Origin: Bacteroidota bacterium
GTDB lineage: Bacteria > Bacteroidota > Ignavibacteria > SZUA-365
Direction of reading: 5' to 3'
Length of the DNA: 36,469 bases
Assembly: GCA_016928515.1 (NCBI GenBank)
Contig: JAFGKR010000151.1
Location: 1-36,469 of the forward strand
The notes below the pieces were generated by a model. The model saw nothing but the letters and a program-made list of their open reading frames with translations. It made no database searches and was not told where the DNA came from. Of the stretch, positions 29,763 through 36,469 are shown piece by piece (position 1 is the first letter of the stretch; each line of letters begins with the position of its first letter). The position numbers were made by a program, and so were the translations under genes.

Positions 29763-30668
29763 ATGAGCAACACCACCCGCCAGATCAGGGAGAAAACCGT
29801 CGGTCCTGGACAACCGGTGTACGTCATTGCCGAGATCGGCATCAACCACAACGGCTCTCTCGAACTCGCGAAAAAGCTGATTGACGGAGCAGCGCTTTCC
29901 GGCTGTGATGCGGTCAAGTTCCAGAAACGGACGCCCGAACTCTGTGTGCCGCGGGACCAGTGGGACGTCGAGCGCGACACGCTCTGGGGCCGGATGCGCT
30001 ACATCGACTACCGTCACCTGATCGAATTCGGAGACGAAGAGTATGCCGAAATCGACCGGTACTGCAGGGAGAAAGGGATCCATTGGTTCGCCTCCTGCTG
30101 GGACGAACCCTCTGTCGACATGATCGAGAAATTCGATCCGCCGATGTACAAGGCGCCGTCCGCCTCCCTGACCGATCATGCGCTGCTGGCGCACATGAAG
30201 GCAACCGGCAAGCCGCTGATGATCAGCACCGGCATGTCGAGCATGGAGGAAATCGAGACCGCGGTGAGGTTGCTCGGCACCGACAACCTGCTCATCGCGC
30301 ATTCGACCTCCGCCTATCCCTGCGATGTCAACGAACTGAATCTCCGTATGCTGAACACGCTGATGCAGAAATATCCGGATACGCCGATCGGATATTCGGG
30401 CCATGAGACCGGCCTCGCCCCGACCTGGGCATCGGTGGCCATGGGTGCGACGTTCATCGAACGGCATATCACCCTCGACCGCGCGATGTGGGGATCCGAT
30501 CACGCCGCATCCGTGGAGATCGGTGGCCTCTACCGCCTCGTTGCGAACATCCGTGATATCGAGAAGTCCCTCGGCGACGGCGTCAAGCGCGTGTACGAAA
30601 GCGAGCTGGGACCCCGCAAAAAGCTGCGGCGGGTGCAGCTGCATTCACCTGCGCCGGAAATGGCCTGA
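29763..30668 (+). CDS. NeuB-like N-acetylneuraminate/ulosonate synthase, no C-terminal SAF domain
   Basis: VYVIAEIGINHNGSLELAKKLIDGAALSGCDAVKFQKRTPE, KAPSASLTDHALLAHM, MISTGMSSMEEIE, GYSGHETGLAPTWASVAMGATFIERHITLDRAMWGSDHAASVE. Ends at 301 aa. Confidence 0.85.
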   Translation: MSNTTRQIREKTVGPGQPVYVIAEIGINHNGSLELAKKLIDGAALSGCDAVKFQKRTPELCVPRDQWDVERDTLWGRMRYIDYRHLIEFGDEEYAEIDRYCREKGIHWFASCWDEPSVDMIEKFDPPMYKAPSASLTDHALLAHMKATGKPLMISTGMSSMEEIETAVRLLGTDNLLIAHSTSAYPCDVNELNLRMLNTLMQKYPDTPIGYSGHETGLAPTWASVAMGATFIERHITLDRAMWGSDHAASVEIGGLYRLVANIRDIEKSLGDGVKRVYESELGPRKKLRRVQLHSPAPEMA

Positions 30669-30724
30669 ACGAAACACACCTGATCACATAGATCGACCTC
30701 CAGGCAGCACATCTTTGCGTTTCG

Positions 30725-30738
30725 CCCCCTGAAGGGGG
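30725..30738. repeat. Short G/C hairpin CCCCCT-GA-AGGGGG
   Basis: Perfect inverted repeat in the convergent intergenic region. Confidence 0.5.
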
Positions 30739-30785
30739 ATGTGTACTCGGGGAAATAGCGTGCAATTGTATTTGAGCGGATGAAG

Positions 30786-30805
30786 GGGCGAGATTCATCT
30801 CGCCC
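30786..30805. repeat. Inverted repeat GGGCGAGAT-TC-ATCTCGCCC
   Basis: 9-bp perfect arms in the neuB/A2M convergent intergenic region. Could act as a terminator stem, but there is no clear T-tract. Confidence 0.6.
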
Positions 30806-30816
30806 GATTGATTCCG

Positions 30817-30929
30817 CACAAAGTGCAAAGTACAAAGTGCAGGGTCATTCATCGCGAAGCTCCCGGCGAGCCACCGGCTCGTCCGTACATTGATGGGACT
30901 TTGCACTTTGCGCTTTGCACTTTGCACTT
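30817..30929. repeat. Heptamer-based imperfect inverted repeat (CAAAGTG)n ... (CACTTTG)n with a nested hairpin
   Basis: Left arm CACAAAGTGCAAAGTACAAAGTGCA (30817-30841) matches the reverse complement of TGCACTTTGCGCTTTGCACTTTGCA (30902-30926) at 21 of 25 positions. The spacer contains CGAGCC-ACC-GGCTCG (30867-30881). Confidence 0.8.
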
Positions 30930-30957
30930 CATTTACGGCAAAGAGATCGAGGGATAG

Positions 30958-33900
30958 CTACTCTTTTACCGTAATGACCACCCCCGCCGTATGTGCGGCG
31001 AACTCCGGCGCGTACATGCACTGAATGCTGGAAATGCCGTTGGAGAAACGGCCCTCGTGCGAGACACGCAGGGGATATTCGAAGACATGCACGCCTTTCC
31101 GCAGCCAGTGGAAGAAGAAGTTCACCGAGGCGTCCCGGGGTGCCTGGTAGTAGATGAGACCGCCCTGGTAGCGGTGACCGGAAAGCTGCTCGATGAGTTC
31201 GAGTCCCGCTCCGCGCATGTCCTTCATGTGCACGTATTCCATGTCGCGATCCACTCGGACCGTGACGCGGACCTTGAGCACGTCGCCTACGCGCGGCGGA
31301 TTCTGTTCTGTGATGGGCTCGAGCACCACACCCTTGTCCGTATTGCGCTGCAGATACAGCTGCTTTTCAATCTGCAGCGGTGTCTGTGCCGGCGTGATCT
31401 TGTCCAGTTGCTCGAAATACTGCCAGTACACCGCCCCCCAGGCGATGCCCTGGTCTTCCTTCTTCACCGTGACCTTCCCCATGTCCGGCTTGATGTCGCC
31501 GCCGCGCCAGTCCACGCGGTAGTGTCCGGTGCCGGCCTCGATGTTCACACCCATCGCCTTCGGATCGATGCGCTCTCCGCCCATGCTGACCTCGACGAGT
31601 TTGTCCGAAGCCAGGAGGTTGCTGCCGCGCCGCAGCAGGGCGTAGCAGGCCTCCGCGGTGGCGACAGTGGAGCCCCAGTCCTGCACCTGTTTCTGCTTGA
31701 GCAGCCAGATCTTCATTTCCTCGACGGAAGGCAGATCATTTGCCACTTCGTCGAACACTTCGATGAGCATGGCCTGTGTCTCGATCGGCGCCTGGTACCA
31801 GAACCAGCCGCGGTCGTACTTCCAGTACATGCCCATCTCCTCGTTCTGCAGAGACCGCTCCTTGAGTGAACGCACCACGGCCATCGGTATGGTTGTATCC
31901 TTGAAGCGATGGAGTCCCAGCGCAATCATGCCCTGCGCCATGTGATTGCGGCGAACCCACCACTTGCGGGATTCATTGAGCCAGAATTCGACGGCCTCGT
32001 CGTAGCGGTCGGGAATTTCCTGCGAGAGGAAATAACTGCGCGCATACAGGTACTGGATTTCGAGATAGCTGAGATAGTCTTTGTCGGGATCGAAGGAACG
32101 CTCGCGGCGCTTGAGCTCAAGATAATCCTGGTACATGCGTTCGTCCATGAACGACACCGCGCGGCGAAGCATGCGGTTGATGCGCTCGTCCTGCGCAGTG
32201 GTGCCCAGCGCGGCGAGATGGCCGAATCCCGCGACAATGTACTGCGTGATGTAACGGCTCTCGGGCAGACCGGGAAACCAGGGCCAGCCGCCGTTGCTCG
32301 CCTGCGCCTTCTCGAGCTTGCGAATGGCGCTCTCGAGATTGTTGCCCATGGTGTTCAGATCGAAGAGCAGAGCGATGCGTTTCTTGCGCTCGCTCTCGTC
32401 CTTGCCCTGCATCACCCACGGCGTCTCCTCGAGCAGCAGCATCTTGAGATCCTGGTTCTTCTGCAGGTTCGACAGCAGCGCATCCGTGTTCTTCCACGCA
32501 TCGAACACACGTTTGATTTTCGGATTGCTGCCCACGATGTGACCCGCGATGCTGTTGGCGTAGTAGCGGTTGAACACCTGCTCCGAACATTCGTACGGAT
32601 ATTCCATCAGGTACGGCAGCGCCTGCACGGCGTACCACGCGGGCTGGGAGGTCATCTCCAGTGTCAGCTGATGATGCCGCAGCGTGGACGATGATCCGCT
32701 GTTCACCAGCTTCTCGAAGGTGACGTTCTTCGTCTGTCCGCCGCGGATGTGCAGCGGCAGCGTCTCGGTGACCAGCATGCGGTTCGGCAACACCGGCAGT
32801 GCCATTTCCTCACCGTCCGAGAACGTCCCGGCTTTCGCCACGATGCGATAGGTCACGGCCGACACGCCTTCGGGCACATGGATTTCCCAGCGTGCCGTGG
32901 TGCTGCGGCCCTTTTCGGCGGTGAACGTGCGCTCGGCATCCCGCAGGTCGAATTCCGCATCCAGCGGCTGCATGGACAGCGCGTCGAAGAGCCTCAGCAC
33001 GGCGGTGCCGGACAGCGTCGTGTCGGAGAGATTCGTGATCTTTGTCATCAGCACAATGTGGTCACCTTCGCGCAGGAAGCGCGGCATGTTGGGCATCACC
33101 ATCAGTTCTTTCTGCGTCACCGTCGTCTTCTCGAGATAACCGGTTTGCAGATCCGGCGTGTGCGCGTAGAGCCGCAGCTTCCAGCGCGTCAGCGCCTCGG
33201 GCGCGGTGAAGCGCAGGATGACATTTCCATCCTCGTCGGTGATGAGGTCGGGATAGAAGAACGCCGTCTCGTTGAAATTCGTCCGCGCCTTGACCATGTC
33301 GAGACCGCCTTCGTCAGGACCGGCAGCTGTTCCGGCGTCATCGAGCCGTTCCTCCTCCTCGAGTACTTCCTGCCGTTTGTCGCGTCTTCCGCCTTCGCCA
33401 TCCATTTCCATCGATGCCGGCGCGGGGGCAGCGTCCTCGGCAACCATCATTAATGCTTGCGCATCCCCGACGCCTGCCGACTTCCGCGACATATATGCCC
33501 GATCGCCATAGAAATATCCTCCGCGGTCGAGCAGAAAGAGCTGCAGCCGGTCATACTGCATGTGGAACGGAGAGAGTGTGCTGTTCCATCCGTCGACGTA
33601 CAGCTGTCCCGACGCGCCGCCGAAGCTGTGATCGGCGGTTTGTGTGTGCCACGCGAAGAACGGCCAGGAAAAGCGCGGCCATTCCTGGGAGTAGATCGCA
33701 TCTAGCGACGCGTCATACATGGAGGCGAGCACTTCCGCGGCGACGCGGTCGCGCTGCCGTCCCTTGATAGTAATGCGCCATTCCTCCTGCTGTCCGGGTT
33801 GCAGTTTGTCGCGGAAGGTCGCCGTTTCGATCGTGAGGTCCTTGTTCGACCACGGTACCGAAATCACAACGGTCTGCTGGTACAGGCGATAATTGCGTAC

Positions 33901-36469
33901 GAAGAATATCTGCGCCGTGAATCCGCCGCGATGCTTTTCCTCCACGTTCAGTGTGAAACTGCGGAGTGTCTTGTTGAGATGTATCCATTCTTCCCGCACG
34001 CTCGTTCTGCGGTGATCGATCTTGTACAGGGCATGAACATCACTGTAGGCAGTGCCAAAAAGAAAGCGTGCTGATTCGCCCGGTTCACATTGCGTCTCTT
34101 TTGCGACGTACATCTCCGCCGCGGGGATTGGAAGTGCGGCGTCGGATTCGTACGCGGTGAAGAAGCGCTTGAGTTCGAGGTCCTCTCCCGAAGGATCCTT
34201 CGCCTTCAGCGTGATACGGTAGCGGCCGGGATTCAGATCCTCCAGTCGCAGCGAATCCGTCCCTCCCTCCCCGCAGCGGAAGCGTCGCTCGAGAATGCGC
34301 TCCGTCACAGGCCAGGTGTCGGGAATATTTTCATCCTTGTATACATCATGCGGGAAATCGCGGATGAACTCCTCCTCCGTCAACAGCCATGTATCCGGCT
34401 TCGGCAGATACCGCTCACGGAAAATGCGCGTCGGTGCTTCCAACCGCTCGATGATGACCGTCCCGTCAGCTGCGACGGGCTCGCCGCCCAGATTGCGCGC
34501 GCTGATCGTCACCGTTCCTTCCTCGTCAACATCCACCATCTCTTCCAGTGCAAGCCCCAGTTCAATGGAGGTGTATCCCGCGCTCACGGTTGTCGTTGCA
34601 CTGTGCGTCTCCCCATTGATGTCCGTCACGTCCGCCGAAATCTCGTAGGTGAACACCGGCAGGGTGGATTTGTCCACACTGCGGTCAGGAAGCAGGGGAA
34701 AGCTGATCTCGTAGGCACCGTCGGCATCGGTTGTCGTGCTGCCGTGTGCAATTTCCTTCGCCTCACTGCCGGGAGCGGGACGCCACCACCAGAACCAGTA
34801 CGGGTATCGCACCTTTCTTACGACGCGCCAGCTGACTGACGCGCCGTCGACGTTCGCACCGGCATAGGCCTTCGCGCTTCCGGTAACCTTCACCGTCTCA
34901 TCCAGACGGTACGTCCCTTTCGGAGGATCGAACTCCACTTCGAATTTCGGCCGCTTGTACTCCTCGACGCGAATCTGCACCGATCCCCATTCGTTGCGGA
35001 TGGACATCATCCCCGTCAACACGCCCGACGGCACGGTGAACACGGTATTGAAGGACCCGTAATCATTGGTCCGCACATCCATTTCATGGATTTTCTGATT
35101 GTTCGCATCATACAAGACCACCGTGCTTCCCGTAGTCGGTACGACGGCAAAATCCGTCTGCTCCGCGGTCCCTTCGAGCACGATGCCTTTCACGTGCACG
35201 GTCTGCCCGGGACGATAGATCGCCCGGTCGGTAAAAAACATGGTCTGTCGCTGCCGCTGCTCCCGCCCGCGTTCCCAGGCATGGAAGGACTGCCCGATGG
35301 CGAGCGTATCTCCCTTGTGCGAGAGGCGGAAAAACACGCCATCGCGCTGGCGGCCCGCCGTGAGGGAGAACGAACCGTTCTCGTCCGTGCGCCGCGTCCC
35401 GGTGCGGATACGCTTATATTCATAGTGCCCCGACTCCCAGCGCTGGGTGAACATCTCGACATGCACGCCTGCGATCGGCGCTCCGCTCACCGCATCCGTC
35501 ACCCAGAATCGCATATCGCCCGCATGCTCGCTGAGGCTGAGCAGACTGAGCCGTGTAACGCGCAGCCAGGCATAGGCAACGGCGTTCTCCTCCAGGGCGA
35601 AGCCGGGGTCATGGCTCATCGTCAGCACATACGTTCCCAACGGAAGTGCGGGGCCGCGCACATCCACCTGGTGCTGCTTGTAGTCCGTGGTCTTCGGAAG
35701 GTCCTGCGTCCACTCCTGCACGACGTCGCCCGAGAACAGGTCAACAAGGCCTTCCTTCGTGCTTCGATATCCCCCATACTGAGTGAACACCGCATCGGAG
35801 GGAACCCGCAGGATGCGGAAATGCACACGTTCGACATTGCGGAAACCGACTCCGATAAGAATCGGCGCATCGGGACGCACGGTCTCCTCCACCGCAAGAG
35901 TGAGGGCCTTCTGCAAAATCTGCGACTCCAGTGCCCGGCAGTTCACCGCGCCGCGGGAATTCGGGAAGCGCTCGATTTCCTTGCGGCAGCGTGCGCGTGC
36001 GTCGACATAATCCCCGGCATCATACATATATTTCGCAAGTACATATCCAGCCTGCGCGGACATGGGAGAGTCCGCTTCCTTCGCAGAGATGTCCTGCACG
36101 GCCTGGAAGAACGCGGTGTCGCTGTCTTCGTGCCACGAAATCGCGCGCGCGAAATCGAGGCGCAGCAGGTCCAGATCGATTCGTGGATCCGCATTGCCGC
36201 GCTCACGGTGGAAACGGAGAAGATCCTGGTAGAGAAGCAGGGCGTTGTATTTGGGATTGACGGGATTGGGGGATGTGAATGTCGTACGCAGAAACACATC
36301 CAGCGGCTGGAGGGCTTCGAGTCCCGCCAGCTCGAAATCCTGCTGCGGGGACGGGAGATCGGTCTCGTCGTTTTGAAAAAAGTCCAGCGCTCGATGTGCC
36401 AGGATGTCGTACATGGTCGGCCGGTAGTGCGCGCTGTTGCTGCCCCAGTAAAGGATGTCATGATACTCC
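30958..36469 (-). CDS. Alpha-2-macroglobulin-like (MG2/A2M) family protein, 5' truncated at window end
   Basis: At least 1818 aa. TDRAIYRPGQTVHVKGIV (MG2), ETAFFYPDLITDEDGNVILRFTAPEALTRWKL (ANA/A2M) and PYECSEQVFNRYYAN (CXEQ thioester motif). The frame stays open past the ATG at 36414 to the window edge (EYHDILYWGSNSAHYRPTMYD...). Confidence 0.88.
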   Translation of the reverse strand, partial: EYHDILYWGSNSAHYRPTMYDILAHRALDFFQNDETDLPSPQQDFELAGLEALQPLDVFLRTTFTSPNPVNPKYNALLLYQDLLRFHRERGNADPRIDLDLLRLDFARAISWHEDSDTAFFQAVQDISAKEADSPMSAQAGYVLAKYMYDAGDYVDARARCRKEIERFPNSRGAVNCRALESQILQKALTLAVEETVRPDAPILIGVGFRNVERVHFRILRVPSDAVFTQYGGYRSTKEGLVDLFSGDVVQEWTQDLPKTTDYKQHQVDVRGPALPLGTYVLTMSHDPGFALEENAVAYAWLRVTRLSLLSLSEHAGDMRFWVTDAVSGAPIAGVHVEMFTQRWESGHYEYKRIRTGTRRTDENGSFSLTAGRQRDGVFFRLSHKGDTLAIGQSFHAWERGREQRQRQTMFFTDRAIYRPGQTVHVKGIVLEGTAEQTDFAVVPTTGSTVVLYDANNQKIHEMDVRTNDYGSFNTVFTVPSGVLTGMMSIRNEWGSVQIRVEEYKRPKFEVEFDPPKGTYRLDETVKVTGSAKAYAGANVDGASVSWRVVRKVRYPYWFWWWRPAPGSEAKEIAHGSTTTDADGAYEISFPLLPDRSVDKSTLPVFTYEISADVTDINGETHSATTTVSAGYTSIELGLALEEMVDVDEEGTVTISARNLGGEPVAADGTVIIERLEAPTRIFRERYLPKPDTWLLTEEEFIRDFPHDVYKDENIPDTWPVTERILERRFRCGEGGTDSLRLEDLNPGRYRITLKAKDPSGEDLELKRFFTAYESDAALPIPAAEMYVAKETQCEPGESARFLFGTAYSDVHALYKIDHRRTSVREEWIHLNKTLRSFTLNVEEKHRGGFTAQIFFVRNYRLYQQTVVISVPWSNKDLTIETATFRDKLQPGQQEEWRITIKGRQRDRVAAEVLASMYDASLDAIYSQEWPRFSWPFFAWHTQTADHSFGGASGQLYVDGWNSTLSPFHMQYDRLQLFLLDRGGYFYGDRAYMSRKSAGVGDAQALMMVAEDAAPAPASMEMDGEGGRRDKRQEVLEEEERLDDAGTAAGPDEGGLDMVKARTNFNETAFFYPDLITDEDGNVILRFTAPEALTRWKLRLYAHTPDLQTGYLEKTTVTQKELMVMPNMPRFLREGDHIVLMTKITNLSDTTLSGTAVLRLFDALSMQPLDAEFDLRDAERTFTAEKGRSTTARWEIHVPEGVSAVTYRIVAKAGTFSDGEEMALPVLPNRMLVTETLPLHIRGGQTKNVTFEKLVNSGSSSTLRHHQLTLEMTSQPAWYAVQALPYLMEYPYECSEQVFNRYYANSIAGHIVGSNPKIKRVFDAWKNTDALLSNLQKNQDLKMLLLEETPWVMQGKDESERKKRIALLFDLNTMGNNLESAIRKLEKAQASNGGWPWFPGLPESRYITQYIVAGFGHLAALGTTAQDERINRMLRRAVSFMDERMYQDYLELKRRERSFDPDKDYLSYLEIQYLYARSYFLSQEIPDRYDEAVEFWLNESRKWWVRRNHMAQGMIALGLHRFKDTTIPMAVVRSLKERSLQNEEMGMYWKYDRGWFWYQAPIETQAMLIEVFDEVANDLPSVEEMKIWLLKQKQVQDWGSTVATAEACYALLRRGSNLLASDKLVEVSMGGERIDPKAMGVNIEAGTGHYRVDWRGGDIKPDMGKVTVKKEDQGIAWGAVYWQYFEQLDKITPAQTPLQIEKQLYLQRNTDKGVVLEPITEQNPPRVGDVLKVRVTVRVDRDMEYVHMKDMRGAGLELIEQLSGHRYQGGLIYYQAPRDASVNFFFHWLRKGVHVFEYPLRVSHEGRFSNGISSIQCMYAPEFAAHTAGVVITVKE

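Noticed and set aside
30583-30927. 114-aa minus-strand ORF in the convergent intergenic region
   Set aside because: Translation comes largely from the inverted-repeat/heptamer sequence and overlaps the end of neuB; no credible protein signature.

Overview
The window is about 36.5 kb, GC-rich and densely coding. Gene content suggests the Bacteroidota/Chlorobi/Ignavibacteria/Kapabacteria neighbourhood, but this is inferred from GWxTD-like, MG2/alpha-2-macroglobulin and Nrf genes and was not tested. Blocks in order: (i) a 5'-truncated GWxTD-type protein tail plus a TonB-like protein; (ii) a MgtC/DUF4010 membrane protein on the minus strand; (iii) a nitrite-ammonification locus (Rrf2 regulator, NapH-like polyferredoxin, alginate-export-type porin, NrfH, NrfA); (iv) tRNA-His on the minus strand with a hairpin terminator; (v) the canonical fatty-acid locus DUF177-rpmF-plsX-fabH-fabD-fabG-acpP-fabF-rnc, where rpmF is absent from the supplied ORF track; (vi) gcvP and a strong terminator; (vii) a lipoprotein plus a conserved hypothetical, and a histidinol-phosphatase-like protein; (viii) a tightly packed surface-glycan/nonulosonate-like cluster (flippase-like protein, GT-B protein, SpsF/NeuA-like cytidylyltransferase, split transketolase, GSA-aminomutase-like aminotransferase, EEP phosphatase, PtmA-like SDR, KdsC-like HAD phosphatase, NeuB-like synthase without a SAF domain); (ix) a large alpha-2-macroglobulin-like protein on the minus strand, truncated by the window end. 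Best hunting targets: the atypical ulosonic-acid cluster; three tandem TTTACCCGGGTATAAT palindromic repeats at 21-22 bp spacing, plus a 14-bp perfect palindrome, in its one large intergenic gap; a shared 20-nt motif upstream of both the Rrf2 gene and the polyferredoxin gene; a heptamer-repeat inverted repeat between neuB and the A2M gene; and a possible structured RNA downstream of nrfA.
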